A program made the position numbers and the translations under genes. From positions 1 to 53,805 of the forward strand of contig NZ_JAHLPS010000039.1 in assembly GCF_018918055.1 (NCBI RefSeq): DNA of 53,805 nucleotides, written 5' to 3'. How positions within the stretch are numbered: position 1 is the stretch's first letter; each line of letters begins with the position of its first letter. Source of the stretch: Caproiciproducens sp. MSJ-32 (GTDB taxonomy: Bacteria > Bacillota > Clostridia > Clostridiales > Clostridiaceae). Under the pieces are notes generated by a model, which was not told the origin of the DNA, searched no databases, and saw only the letters and a list, made by a program, of their open reading frames with translations. Below are positions 7,689 to 16,849 of the stretch, piece by piece.

Positions 7689-9173
7689 ATGAGATATATA
7701 AGCACTAGAAATGAAAATATATCGGTAAGTCCTAGTCAGGCTATTATTCAGGGAATATCAAGGGATGGAGGGCTTTTTGTTCCTCTTAATATTCCCAAGA
7801 TATCCTTAGATGAATTAAAGAATTTAAATTATAAGGATCTTGCTTTTGAAATTATGAGTAAGTTTTTTACAGATTTTGAGGAAAGGGAGCTTAGGGAATG
7901 TATTAAAAAGGCCTACGATGATAAGTTTGATACAGAGCTTATAGCACCATTAGTAAAGCTTGGGGAAGATTATTGCCTTGAATTATATCATGGACCTACC
8001 TTAGCTTTTAAAGATATGGCCTTATCTATACTGCCATATTTATTAAAGCAGTCTTTAAAAATCAATGGAGAAAACAAAGAAGTAGTTATTCTTACTGCTA
8101 CCTCAGGAGATACAGGAAAGGCTGCCTTAGAAGGATTTGCAAAGGTAGATGGGATAAAAATTATAGTATTTTTCCCAGAAGAAGGAGTAAGTAAAATTCA
8201 AAAGCTTCAAATGAGAACTCAAGAGGGAGAAAATACTTATGTTGTAGGTATAAATGGAAATTTTGATGATGCCCAAGGTGGAGTAAAAGCTGTTTTTAAT
8301 GATAAGGAGTTTGTAGAATTTTTAAATAAAAATAACTATATATTATCTTCAGCAAATTCTATAAATATAGGAAGACTAATTCCACAAGTAGTTTATTATT
8401 TTTACAGTTACCTTTTATTAGTTAGAGATAATCAAATTAAACTAGGAGATAAAATTAACTTTGTAGTTCCTACAGGTAACTTTGGAAATATTCTTGCTGC
8501 ATACTATGCAAAGAAAATGGGACTACCTATAAATAAGTTAATATGTGCTTCAAATGAAAATAAGGTTTTAACAGATTTCTTTGATACAGGAATATATGAT
8601 AAAAGAAGGGAACTTATATTAACTAGTTCGCCATCTATGGATATATTGATTTCAAGTAACCTTGAAAGGCTTCTTTATCATTTAGATGAGGAAAGGGAAA
8701 AGCTAACAGCTTTATGTATGGAGCAGTTATCAGAAATGGGCTTCTATAAAATAGATAAGGATATATTAGGAGACTTTTATGGGGGATATTCTAGTGAAGA
8801 AGAAGTAGCAGATACTATAAAGAAGGTATATAAGAGATTTAATTATTTATTAGATACTCATACAGCAGTAGCCTATAATGTAAGTGAAAAGTATAAAAAA
8901 GAATATAAGGAAGAAGATATAAAAACAATTATTATTTCTACTGCAAGCCCTTATAAATTCCCGGCCTCTGTTGCTTCCTCAATAGGTCTTGATATAAGAG
9001 ATAGAGATGAATTTGAACTTATAGATATTTTATCTAAAGAGACTAATATGGCTATTCCTAAAACTATAAAAAATCTTAAGGAGAAAAAAAACATTCATAA
9101 TCATAATTGCAATAAGGAAGATATGAGAAAAATGATAGAAAAGTTTTTAAAAGTAGGTGGGAATAATGATTAA
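7689..9173 (+). CDS. thrC: Threonine synthase
   Basis: ThrC is a pyridoxal-phosphate enzyme that converts O-phosphohomoserine to threonine. The 494-residue length and N-terminal block (YISTRN, then ISRDGGLFVP at 23-32) are those of the long, fungal/enterobacterial-like class. The PLP lysine is Lys108 in GPTLAFKDMALS, and the phosphate-binding loop is TATSGDTGKAALEG. AAGGGGGAGG precedes the ATG. Its stop overlaps the thrB start by 8 bases, indicating translational coupling. The chain-ending product, threonine, is what the T-box upstream senses through tRNA charging. Confidence 0.94.
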   Translation: MRYISTRNENISVSPSQAIIQGISRDGGLFVPLNIPKISLDELKNLNYKDLAFEIMSKFFTDFEERELRECIKKAYDDKFDTELIAPLVKLGEDYCLELYHGPTLAFKDMALSILPYLLKQSLKINGENKEVVILTATSGDTGKAALEGFAKVDGIKIIVFFPEEGVSKIQKLQMRTQEGENTYVVGINGNFDDAQGGVKAVFNDKEFVEFLNKNNYILSSANSINIGRLIPQVVYYFYSYLLLVRDNQIKLGDKINFVVPTGNFGNILAAYYAKKMGLPINKLICASNENKVLTDFFDTGIYDKRRELILTSSPSMDILISSNLERLLYHLDEEREKLTALCMEQLSEMGFYKIDKDILGDFYGGYSSEEEVADTIKKVYKRFNYLLDTHTAVAYNVSEKYKKEYKEEDIKTIIISTASPYKFPASVASSIGLDIRDRDEFELIDILSKETNMAIPKTIKNLKEKKNIHNHNCNKEDMRKMIEKFLKVGGNND

Positions 9174-10053
9174 AATAAGAGTTCCAGCTACTAGTGCAAA
9201 TTTAGGACCTGGCTTTGATGCCATAGGTATTGCCCTAAATTTATATAATAATTTTACCTTTGAAGAAATCCCTGAAGGTTTAGAAATTGTAGGTTGTGAT
9301 GATTTTAATGATGAAAATAATTTAGTTTATTTGTCTATGAAAAAAGCTCTTTCTAAAATAGATTATGAGATAAAGGGAATTAAAATAACAATGGAAACTA
9401 ATATTCCTGTTTCCAGGGGGCTTGGAAGTAGTGCAGCCTGCATAGTAGCAGGTATATTAGGAGCTAATGAGCTGGTGGGAAGACCTTTATCAAAGTATGA
9501 TTTATTAAAGATTGCAACAGAGATAGAGGGACATCCTGATAATGTTGCACCAGCATTGCTTGGAGGTTTAGTAACCTCAATAGTAGAGAGAGAAAATGTA
9601 TTTTATAATAAAATACATGTGGCTAAGGGAATTAAATTTATTGCATTAATTCCTGAATTTACTCTATCTACTAGAGAGGCCAGAGGGGTTTTGCCGAGGG
9701 AAATATCTTTTAGAGATGCAGTATTTAATGTAGGTAGAGTAGCTTTATTAATTTCATCTCTTTCTAATGGGAAATTTGAATTATTAAAATACGGTGTAGA
9801 AGACAGGCTTCATCAAAATTATAGAAGTAAACTTATACCTGATTTTGATAAGCTAAAGAGTATCTGTGATAATAATAATGCTTTAGGCACCTTCATAAGC
9901 GGAGCAGGACCAACTATTATAACTATTGTAGATGAAAAAAATAAAGAATTTATATCTAACCTTAGTAAAGAATTAACTTTATTAAGTAATAATTGGTTAG
10001 TTAAGGAATTGGAAATAGATTTAGAAGGAGCAGTTGTATTAGGACAAGAATAA
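9166..10053 (+). CDS. thrB: Homoserine kinase
   Basis: ThrB is a GHMP-family kinase that phosphorylates homoserine to feed ThrC. The N-terminal VPATSANLGPGFD (6-18) and the ATP loop SRGLGSSAA (83-91) are clear, and the third GHMP motif GTFISGAGPT lies near 242-251. I use the ATG at 9166, with AGGTGGG upstream inside thrC; a GTG at 9157 overlaps that ribosome binding site. The result is 295 residues. It is the last gene of the operon and is followed by a strong bidirectional terminator. Confidence 0.94.
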   Translation: MIKIRVPATSANLGPGFDAIGIALNLYNNFTFEEIPEGLEIVGCDDFNDENNLVYLSMKKALSKIDYEIKGIKITMETNIPVSRGLGSSAACIVAGILGANELVGRPLSKYDLLKIATEIEGHPDNVAPALLGGLVTSIVERENVFYNKIHVAKGIKFIALIPEFTLSTREARGVLPREISFRDAVFNVGRVALLISSLSNGKFELLKYGVEDRLHQNYRSKLIPDFDKLKSICDNNNALGTFISGAGPTIITIVDEKNKEFISNLSKELTLLSNNWLVKELEIDLEGAVVLGQE

Positions 10054-10071
10054 TATAATAGATTAATAAAG

Positions 10072-10112
10072 GGCTGTCGTAAGGTTAATTGACTTATAAG
10101 GCGACAGCCTTT
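10072..10112. terminator. Bidirectional terminator between thrB and idi
   Basis: GGCTGTCG (10072-10079) pairs with CGACAGCC (10102-10109), and TAAG/CTTA extends the stem inside. T-rich tracts flank it on both strands, so it can end both thrB (plus) and idi (minus) transcripts. Its GCTGTCG core resembles the sequence of the terminator at 201. Confidence 0.8.
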
Positions 10113-10629
10113 ACTTTATTAGATTATAATTTTTTATTTTATCAAATAATATCTTAAACCAATATGTATAAGCTTCAGGATTTTTTTCTATATCTCTTTT
10201 AAGCTCTTCTATATTAACCCATTTATAATCTTCAACTTCATCTTTATTAGGAATAACATTACCATTGTATTTTCCAATAAAAACATGGTCAAATTCATGT
10301 TCAAAAAGTCCATCCTCAAATTCTACTTTATAAACAAAGCTGAAAGCCTCTTTAAGTTCGCAAATAAACCCCATTTCCTCCTTAAGTCTCCTATAAATTG
10401 CATCTTTTAATTTTTCACCAAACCTTGGGTGGCTGCAGCAGGTATTAGTCCAAAGTCTGGGAGAATGATATTTATTTAAAGCTCTTTTTTGTAGTAATAA
10501 TTCATTATTAGAATTAAAGATTAATATAGAAAAGGCTCTATGTAAAATTCCATTATGATGAGCTTCCATTTTTTCGATAGGGCCTATTTCCTTATCCTCT
10601 TTATTTACAGCAGTTATAATTTCAGACAC
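10111..10629 (-). CDS. idi: Isopentenyl-diphosphate delta-isomerase, type 1
   Basis: Type 1 Idi interconverts isopentenyl and dimethylallyl diphosphate. The Nudix-like fold is seen with HRAFSILIF, LLLQKRA and the active-site WTNTCCSHP (catalytic Cys64 or 65, His67), followed by REE-type RRLKEEMGF and the metal-binding EHEFDHVF. I choose the GTG at 10629, because an upstream GTG at 10638 overlaps the AGGAG ribosome binding site; this gives 172 residues. Clostridia mostly make both isomers by the MEP route, so the enzyme would balance the pools rather than be essential. It may be an accessory acquisition. Confidence 0.88.
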   Translation of the reverse strand: MSEIITAVNKEDKEIGPIEKMEAHHNGILHRAFSILIFNSNNELLLQKRALNKYHSPRLWTNTCCSHPRFGEKLKDAIYRRLKEEMGFICELKEAFSFVYKVEFEDGLFEHEFDHVFIGKYNGNVIPNKDEVEDYKWVNIEELKRDIEKNPEAYTYWFKILFDKIKNYNLIK

Positions 10630-10689
10630 CTGTTTCACTCCTATTATAATTTATTAAATGTATGGAAAACTATAAGATCGTTTTAATAT

Positions 10690-10716
10690 AATCAATTAAT
10701 AAATTATTAATTGATT
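10690..10716. repeat. 11-bp inverted repeat in divergent promoter region
   Basis: AATCAATTAAT (10690-10700) and ATTAATTGATT (10706-10716) form a perfect dyad with a 5-base centre, between the divergent idi and lipoprotein genes. It could be an operator or a transcript hairpin. AT-rich sequence makes chance dyads more likely. Confidence 0.45.
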
Positions 10717-10790
10717 GTAATACTTATAAATATATTATATATAATAAATTATAAAATAAACCTTTATTAAAAATGTAGAGGAGATATGTT

Positions 10791-11261
10791 ATGAAGAAAA
10801 TAATTAGTATTATATTATTAGTCTTAATGATATTTATAGGATGTGAGAAGAAAATAGAAAAATCTATTGAAGTAGTAAGCAGAGAATATAGGGCAATATG
10901 GAGTGAAGATTATAATTTTGACACACCGATATTAATTGATAATTTATCTGACTTGAAAAATTTTATTGAAGAACATCCAGAGCAGTTTGCTAATGAGAAT
11001 AAATTTTTAGAGGACTATAATGAAGAATTTTTTAAAAGTAAGTTAATATATATTTTTATAAAAAGTGAAAGCAGTGGTTCAAATAATATTAGTGCAAAGG
11101 GAGTTAAAATAGAGGGAGATAAATTAACTCTTATTATTAATAGGGAAGTTTCTGAAATTGGAACAGCTGATATGGCAGCTTGGATTTGCTTATTTGAAGT
11201 TAATAGAAGCGATATAAAGGATATAAAGACTGTAGGTTATGAAATAATAGAAAAAAATTAA
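10791..11261 (+). CDS. Small lipoprotein of unknown function
   Basis: This 156-residue protein begins with MKK, a hydrophobic stretch (5-16) and a lipobox FIGC with Cys18, so it should be lipid-anchored on the outer face of the membrane. GAGGAG lies upstream of the ATG. The mature part alternates acidic helices and short beta-like segments (for example LIYIFIKSES and KLTLIINREVSE); it has no further cysteine-rich or catalytic motif I recognise apart from a lone Cys in AAWICLFEV. I cannot assign a family or function. It is monocistronic, with a new promoter 10 bases after its stop. Confidence 0.75.
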   Translation: MKKIISIILLVLMIFIGCEKKIEKSIEVVSREYRAIWSEDYNFDTPILIDNLSDLKNFIEEHPEQFANENKFLEDYNEEFFKSKLIYIFIKSESSGSNNISAKGVKIEGDKLTLIINREVSEIGTADMAAWICLFEVNRSDIKDIKTVGYEIIEKN

Positions 11262-11271
11262 CTAGGCAGTA

Positions 11272-11300
11272 TTGACAGTTAAATTAGTTGTTAATATAAT
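11272..11300 (+). promoter_or_regulatory. Sigma-A promoter of the ABC-F gene
   Basis: TTGACA (11272-11277), 17 bases, then TATAAT (11295-11300): a perfect consensus promoter. It lies about 325 bases before the ABC-F start, so the transcript has a very long leader. Confidence 0.85.
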
Positions 11301-11306
11301 ACAAGT

Positions 11307-11627
11307 GACTATAATAATAAAATTTTAAGAAAGGGCAAGGTATTTGCAGAAATGAGAATGTAATCCACTATTAATAATTATTTAAAATTGAAATTTTAAT
11401 AAGGTCTTAAGAGGGGCTTTATTGTTTCGCATTTTATTTAATTTGGAAGTGGATAGTATTTTTATAACTGTAGATAGTTTGTCATATTTTTATATTTATA
11501 GTCTATATAATTCTTATTGTGTATACTAGTTTTATGCATAATAGGCTTTCATTTGATATATAAAATTTGACATATAGATATATAGTTAGAATGCTATCCT
11601 CTCCAAATTAGAAGGAGGGGATTTTTT
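11307..11627 (+). promoter_or_regulatory. Long attenuator-like leader of the ABC-F gene
   Basis: The leader holds no long ORF but several structures. A first hairpin at 11398-11423 (AATAAGGTC with GGGCTTTATT) is followed by a weak T-run. GGAAGTGGATAG at 11445-11456 can pair with CTATCCTCTCC at 11594-11604. The second sequence is also the 5' arm of a terminator at 11596-11622 whose 3' arm contains the gene's ribosome binding site. Short reading frames (MRM at 11351, MHNRLSFDI at 11534, MLSSPN at 11591) occur; the last overlaps the terminator arm. The arrangement fits attenuation by stalled ribosomes, as known for other resistance ABC-F genes. Confidence 0.6.
11596..11627 (+). terminator. Terminator overlapping the ABC-F ribosome binding site
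   Basis: ATCCTCTCC (11596-11604) pairs with GGAGGGGAT (11614-11622), nine pairs with one G-T, followed by a T-run to 11627. The AAGGAGGGG ribosome binding site is in the 3' arm, and the TTG start follows at once. Confidence 0.7.
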
Positions 11628-13272
11628 GTTATTAATTGAAGCAAATAATATAAAAAAGAGTTTTGCAGATAGACTAATATTAGATGTTGAAAGTTTAAAA
11701 ATTTATTCTGAAGATAGAATAGGAATTGTAGGTGTAAATGGAGTTGGTAAAACCACACTAATTAATATTCTTTCTAAAAGGTTAGAAGCTGATGAAGGAT
11801 ATGTTAAGATATATAGCAATTATTCTTATATATCCCAATTAGAAGGACCGGAGTGTTTAAAAATAAGTAAAGAAATGGCTTCTAAATTTAATATAAGAGA
11901 TACTTGGTATGACAATATGAGTGGGGGAGAAAAGACTAGATTTAAGCTTGCACAAGCATTAAGTGAAAATAGTCCGTTAGTATTTGCTGATGAACCAACA
12001 AGTAATATTGATATTGAAGGTATTGAGCTATTAGAAAGAAGCTTTCAAGAGTATAAGGGAGCTTTGGTTCTTATATCTCATGATAGAAGCTTTTTAGATA
12101 AGCTATGTAATAAGATTATAGAATTAGAAGGTGGAAAAATAAAAATATATAAGGGAAACTATAGTGATTATATTGAGCAAAAAGCTAAGGCAAGGGAAAG
12201 AGCTAAATTTGAGTATGAGGAATATATAAAAGAAAAAAAGAGGCTTCAGCAAGTAATTATAGATACTAAGCAAAAAATAAAAAGTATGAGGAAAACTCCA
12301 AAAAGAATGGGAAATTCGGAAGCTAGACTTCATAAGATGGGAAACCAAAAAGCAAAGGCAAATCTTGATAAGAATGTAAAGGCTGTTGAAAAAAGAATAG
12401 AACATCTTGAATCTAAGGAAAAGCCAAAGGAACAAGAGTTAATTAAATTAGATATTAAGGAATCAAACAAGCTTTTTAGCAAAATAGTAATAGAAGGAAA
12501 AAATATATCTAAAAGGTTTGGAGATAAAGTAATATTCAATGATACTGAATTTAGTATATTTAATGGTTCAAAGGTTGCTCTTATTGGTCCTAATGGCTGT
12601 GGTAAAAGTACTTTAATAAAAATGATAATGAATAATGAGGATTTTATAAATCTTTCAAAGGGAGCTAAGATAGGTTATTTTAGTCAAGATATGAGCATTT
12701 TAAATGATGATTTAACTATAATAGAAAATGTAATGGAAGAAAGTATTTATGATGAAACCTTTGCTAGAATACTTTTAGCTGGCTTATTTATAAAAAAAGA
12801 AGATATCTATAAAAAAGTAGGAGTATTAAGTGGGGGAGAGAAGGTTAAGGTATCCTTTGCGAAAATGCTGCTTAAGGACATAAACCTTCTTATCCTAGAT
12901 GAACCTACAAATTACATTGATATAAATTCTCTTGAAGTGGTAGAAAAGGTTCTTAAGGATTATGAAGGAACAATATTATTTGTTTCCCATGATAGAAGGT
13001 TTATAGAAGCTGTTGCCGATACTATAATGACTATAGAAAATCATAAGATTAATATTTTTAGAGGAAACTATAAAGAATATCTAGCAAGTAAAAGGAAGGT
13101 CAAAAAAGATTCGAAGCAGGATATAAAAAATCAAATCTTCATATTACAAAATAGAATTACAGAAGTTATAGGAAGATTATCAATACCATCAAAAAATGAT
13201 AATTTAGAAGAGTTAGATAAAGAATATAAAGAATTGCTTGCTAAATTGAAAGAATTAAAAAGTAAAGTGTAG
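11626..13272 (+). CDS. ABC-F protein, probable ribosome-protection type
   Basis: The 548-residue protein has two ABC nucleotide-binding domains and no membrane segments, the mark of ABC-F translation factors that enter the ribosomal E site. Domain 1 has Walker A GVNGVGKTT (36-44), signature MSGGEK (98-103) and FADEPTS; domain 2 has GPNGCGKST, LSGGEK and LDEPTNYID. The domains are joined by a charged linker (about 185-270), the part that reaches toward the peptidyl-transferase centre. Domain organisation and the attenuator-like leader suggest an antibiotic-resistance member of the Vga/Vml/CplR kind (lincosamide, pleuromutilin, streptogramin A); the exact subfamily is not proven. The start is TTG after AAGGAGGGG. 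Confidence 0.85.
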   Translation: MLLIEANNIKKSFADRLILDVESLKIYSEDRIGIVGVNGVGKTTLINILSKRLEADEGYVKIYSNYSYISQLEGPECLKISKEMASKFNIRDTWYDNMSGGEKTRFKLAQALSENSPLVFADEPTSNIDIEGIELLERSFQEYKGALVLISHDRSFLDKLCNKIIELEGGKIKIYKGNYSDYIEQKAKARERAKFEYEEYIKEKKRLQQVIIDTKQKIKSMRKTPKRMGNSEARLHKMGNQKAKANLDKNVKAVEKRIEHLESKEKPKEQELIKLDIKESNKLFSKIVIEGKNISKRFGDKVIFNDTEFSIFNGSKVALIGPNGCGKSTLIKMIMNNEDFINLSKGAKIGYFSQDMSILNDDLTIIENVMEESIYDETFARILLAGLFIKKEDIYKKVGVLSGGEKVKVSFAKMLLKDINLLILDEPTNYIDINSLEVVEKVLKDYEGTILFVSHDRRFIEAVADTIMTIENHKINIFRGNYKEYLASKRKVKKDSKQDIKNQIFILQNRITEVIGRLSIPSKNDNLEELDKEYKELLAKLKELKSKV

Positions 13273-13283
13273 AAGATAATTTT

Positions 13284-13328
13284 AAGGGAACAATAGTATA
13301 TTTAATCTATTGCTCCCTTTATTTTTTA
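13284..13328 (+). terminator. Terminator after the ABC-F gene
   Basis: AAGGGA-ACAATAG pairs with CTATTG-CTCCCTT around an AT loop, followed by TTATTTTTT. Confidence 0.8.
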
Positions 13329-13439
13329 ATACTAGGTATATTTTGTTAATAAAAATTAGAGTTTAAAATATAGGTAAGATTATATCTTAAATAATTTTAT
13401 ATTATTTTTAAAATCTATATTTTTATGTGAACATTTTAA

Positions 13440-13880
13440 ATTGAAAATAATAAAAATTCTTTATATAGAGTAGCCTTAAGTATGCTTTCAGAAAAAGAAG
13501 ACATAGAAGATGCAATTCAAAATACAATAATAAAGTCATATGAAGGAATAATTTATTTAAGGAAAAATGAATTCTTTAAAACATGGCTTATAAGAATATT
13601 GATAAATGAATGCAAACGCATAATTAAGAACAATAAGAGGACTATTCCTATAGAGGAAGTTAATTATAATGTGGGAGTTTCAGATAACTATAATAATCTT
13701 GAACTTACAAATGCAGTAAACTTACTTGAAAAAGATTTAAAAGTCGTTACTACCTTATTCTACTTTGAAGATATACCACAAAAGGAAATAGCTAAACTTT
13801 TAAATATTCCAGAAGGAACTGTAAGGTCTAGATTATCTAGAGCAAGAAAAAGATTATATGAAATTCTTAAAGAAAGGTAG
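13440..13880 (+). pseudogene. ECF sigma factor lacking its N-terminal start region
   Basis: From the ATG at 13482 the frame encodes 132 residues, against about 160-180 for ECF sigma factors. Region 2 survives from EDAIQNTIIKSYE onward, and region 4 is intact with IPQKEIAKLLNIPEGTVRSRLSRARKRL (helix-turn-helix). Upstream of that ATG the same frame still reads ENNKNSLYRVALS, typical of early region 2, back to a TAA at 13437-13439. Beyond it no ECF-like N-terminus is visible in any frame. No ribosome binding site precedes either 13440 or 13482. The first 20 or so residues appear lost, so I call it a probable pseudogene; a shortened active protein is not excluded. Confidence 0.6.
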
Positions 13881-13889
13881 GTATATATT

Positions 13890-15248
13890 GTGGATAATGA
13901 TTTATTATTTGATGACGTTTTAAAAGAAAAAGCAAGAAACGAAAATTTAAAATTACCTAAAGAAATAGATTTAAAAATAAAAGAAACTATCTCAAATTTA
14001 CCAGACAGAAAAAAGTCTAAAAAAAGATTTGCTAAAAGGGCTGGTATAGCTGCAGCAATAGCATTAATTACAATAACTACCTTAAGTGCTGCCTTTCCAG
14101 CTTATGCTAGAAACCTACCAATAATAGGCTCAGTATTTGATTTTCTAAGTGAAAAAAATATTATTTACAGAGATTATGTAGAATATAGTTCAGATTTAAA
14201 TCTATCCAAGGTTTCTAATGGAGTAAAAGTAACAATCAATGAAATAGTCTATGACGGAATTGATTTAAGTATTGCTTATACAGTTGAAAGTAAAGAAAAG
14301 ATGAATAGCGAACCACATATAATGGATAAGAATATTAGAATAAATGGAAAAGAAGTTACTTTTGCATCCGGGGGTACAGGAAAGTTTATAGATGAAAATA
14401 CTTATATAGGGATAGATAGTTTTAGTGTAGATAGGAGCTATATTTCTAAGGAAATGAGAAAGAATTTTATTGGGGGAGATGTAGAAGTACCTGATAACTT
14501 TACAATGGATTTAGATATAAGTGAGTTTTCAAATGGGATATATGGAAAGTGGGATTTTAAGTTTAAGGTATCTAATGATAAGCTAGAAGGAAAGATAGTA
14601 CAAATTGATACATCTATAGATTTATCAGAAATAAGGCCTAGTCTAGAAGTTACTGAAGTTATTTTTACACCAATTAATACTGTATTAAGAACAGTAGAGG
14701 ATAATTCAAGTATAGATTTTATAGATAATTTTATTGTACTAGATGATAAAGGGAGATTACTAGAATTTAAGAGTAGTGAGGGAAATGGATCAACTAAATT
14801 AAATAAAACCTTTTTTGAACATACATTTAAAAATATCTATGAGGATACTAATTCCGTAACCTTTATTCCCGTTAAGTATAGAGAAGAGCTTTCACAAAAT
14901 AACTATGATGAAAAAGAAGTATTGCTAAATAATTATGGTACCACTATTTTATCACAAGGAGAAATTGGAGAATATAAAGTGACGGAAGTAGAATTTTTAG
15001 AGGATAAGACCTTAATTCATTATGAATGCACGAACTTTCTGGCAACTAAATATCCATATAGCTTAAAAATAGTAGATAGTAAAGTCAAGGAATATAAGAT
15101 TAGAAATTTTAAAGAAAAAGATGATGGAAGTTTTATAGGTGAAATAGGGGGTTTATCCAAGGAGGAACAATACAAACTAGTGGCTACAGATTTCGAAGAT
15201 ATATATGAGATAAGGGAAGATTTAAAGTTTACAATTGAAGTTAAATAG
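13890..15248 (+). CDS. Membrane anti-sigma-type protein (DUF4179-like)
   Basis: This 452-residue protein follows the sigma gene by 9 bases, the usual sigma/anti-sigma arrangement. A cytoplasmic N-terminal part of about 50 basic and acidic residues (the presumed sigma-binding part) is followed by one membrane segment (52-70, ending near FPAYARNLP) and a large extracellular part of about 380 residues rich in beta-strand patterns. The YARNLPIIGSVFDFL junction is typical of DUF4179 proteins beside ECF sigma factors. The start is GTG with a weak GAAAGGTAGG upstream. The gene is fully open although its sigma partner looks truncated. Ligand or stress signal is unknown. Confidence 0.75.
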   Translation: MDNDLLFDDVLKEKARNENLKLPKEIDLKIKETISNLPDRKKSKKRFAKRAGIAAAIALITITTLSAAFPAYARNLPIIGSVFDFLSEKNIIYRDYVEYSSDLNLSKVSNGVKVTINEIVYDGIDLSIAYTVESKEKMNSEPHIMDKNIRINGKEVTFASGGTGKFIDENTYIGIDSFSVDRSYISKEMRKNFIGGDVEVPDNFTMDLDISEFSNGIYGKWDFKFKVSNDKLEGKIVQIDTSIDLSEIRPSLEVTEVIFTPINTVLRTVEDNSSIDFIDNFIVLDDKGRLLEFKSSEGNGSTKLNKTFFEHTFKNIYEDTNSVTFIPVKYREELSQNNYDEKEVLLNNYGTTILSQGEIGEYKVTEVEFLEDKTLIHYECTNFLATKYPYSLKIVDSKVKEYKIRNFKEKDDGSFIGEIGGLSKEEQYKLVATDFEDIYEIREDLKFTIEVK

Positions 15249-15309
15249 ATTTGAGTATATATACAAAGTTATTTCAAGAAAAATCTAAGATGAAAAAGGG
15301 ATAAAAACA

Positions 15310-15351
15310 AAATGATTTATAAACTCCAAAGGAGCTTATAAATCATTTTTT
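15310..15351. terminator. Bidirectional terminator between anti-sigma gene and asnS
   Basis: AATGATTTATAA-ACTCC pairs with GGAG-C-TTATAAATCATT, with A-run before and T-run after, so it can serve both converging genes. Confidence 0.8.
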
Positions 15352-15413
15352 ATAATTCAGCAAAGCTGAATTATTTCCTCAACTGTGCACTGTGAATTGT
15401 TAACTGTGAACTG
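15352..15413 (-). repeat. Dispersed intergenic repeat, copy A
   Basis: On the minus strand it reads AACAATTCACAGTGCACAG, then GGAAATAATTCAG, then a GC-TTT-GC palindrome closing AATTCAGC/GCTGAATT. The 13-base GGAAATAATTCAG is identical in copies B (27035-27047) and C (45668-45680). It lies just after asnS. Confidence 0.65.
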
Positions 15414-15416
15414 TTT

Positions 15417-16811
15417 TTAGAATTCTGCAGTTCCAGTAGTTCTTGGGAATGGAATTACATCTCTTATATTGCTCATGCCAGTAATGTACATTATAAGTCT
15501 TTCGAAACCTAAACCAAATCCAGAATGTTTAGTTTCTCCATATTTTCTTAGTTCTAAGTACCACCAGTAATCTTCTTCTTTAAGACCTAATTCTGCCATT
15601 CTACTCTTTAATACATCTAATCTTTCTTCTCTTTGGCTTCCACCAATAAGTTCTCCTACTCCAGGAACTAGAAGATCCATTGCAGCAACTGTTTTTCCGT
15701 CATCATTAATTCTCATGTAGAAGGCCTTAATATCCTTTGGATAGTCAGTTACGAATACAGGCTTTTTAAAGTATTCTTCTGTTAAATATCTTTCATGTTC
15801 AGTTTGAAGATCTACACCCCATTCAACTGGGTATTCAAATTTCTTATCTGCCTTTTTCAATATTTCTATAGCATCTGTATAAGTAACTCTGCCAAAGTCA
15901 GAAGTCATAACATGATTTAATCTATCTAGGATTCCCTTATCAATAAATTGATTGAAGAAAGCCATTTCTTCAGGGCATTCAGTTAAAACATATTCTAATA
16001 TATATTTAAGCATATCTTCAGCAAGTTCCATATCATCTTCTAGGTCAGCAAAAGCTATTTCAGGTTCTACCATCCAGAATTCTGCAGCATGTCTTGCAGT
16101 ATTTGAATTTTCTGCTCTAAATGTTGGACCAAAAGTATAGATGTTTCTAAAGGCTAATGCATAGCATTCTCCATTTAATTGGCCTGATACTGTAAGATTT
16201 GCTTCCTTTCCAAAGAAATCTTCTTTATAGTTTATTTTTCCATCTTCAGTTCTTGGTACATTGTCAAGATCTAAAGTTGTAACTCTAAACATTTCTCCAG
16301 CACCTTCAGCATCACTTCCAGTTATGATTGGAGTGTTAGTGTAAACAAAGCCTCTTTCTTGGAAGAATTTGTGTATAGCATACGCTGCTACTGAACGAAC
16401 TCTAAATACTGCAGAAAAAGCATTACTTCTTGGTCTTAAATGAGCTATTGTTCTTAAGTATTCAAAAGTATGTCTTTTCTTTTGAAGAGGATAATCTGAA
16501 CTAGACATACCTTCAACAATTACTTCTTTTGCCTGAATTTCAAAAGGCTGTTTAGCTTGAGGTGTAGCAACTAAAGTACCTATTACTGATATTGATGAGC
16601 TTATAGGTAATTTTGAAATTTGAGCAAAGTTTGGCAGCTCATTTGAAATTACAATTTGAATGTTCTTAAAAAAGCTTCCGTCATTAACTTCAATAAAACC
16701 AAAGGCATTTGAAGCTCTTAAAGTTCTTATCCATCCAGAAATCTTTACTTCTTTATCTAAATATTCTTCTTGATTTCTATAAAGTGATTTAACCAAAACA
16801 ACTTTATTCAT
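15417..16811 (-). CDS. asnS: Asparaginyl-tRNA synthetase
   Basis: AsnS charges tRNA-Asn. The 464-residue protein has an N-terminal OB-fold anticodon-binding domain (about 1-105, [18 protein letters not shown]) and a class II catalytic core. Motif 2 is seen in the [21 protein letters not shown] region (about 230-250), and motif 3 is [13 protein letters not shown] near the C-terminus. AGGAGG lies upstream of the ATG on the minus strand. Expression is controlled by the T-box leader just upstream, which has an AAC codon at the specifier position. No other gene shares the transcript. Confidence 0.96.
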   Translation of the reverse strand: MNKVVLVKSLYRNQEEYLDKEVKISGWIRTLRASNAFGFIEVNDGSFFKNIQIVISNELPNFAQISKLPISSSISVIGTLVATPQAKQPFEIQAKEVIVEGMSSSDYPLQKKRHTFEYLRTIAHLRPRSNAFSAVFRVRSVAAYAIHKFFQERGFVYTNTPIITGSDAEGAGEMFRVTTLDLDNVPRTEDGKINYKEDFFGKEANLTVSGQLNGECYALAFRNIYTFGPTFRAENSNTARHAAEFWMVEPEIAFADLEDDMELAEDMLKYILEYVLTECPEEMAFFNQFIDKGILDRLNHVMTSDFGRVTYTDAIEILKKADKKFEYPVEWGVDLQTEHERYLTEEYFKKPVFVTDYPKDIKAFYMRINDDGKTVAAMDLLVPGVGELIGGSQREERLDVLKSRMAELGLKEEDYWWYLELRKYGETKHSGFGLGFERLIMYITGMSNIRDVIPFPRTTGTAEF

Positions 16812-16849
16812 GATTATTCCTCCTAAATAATATTATTAACAATTATATA

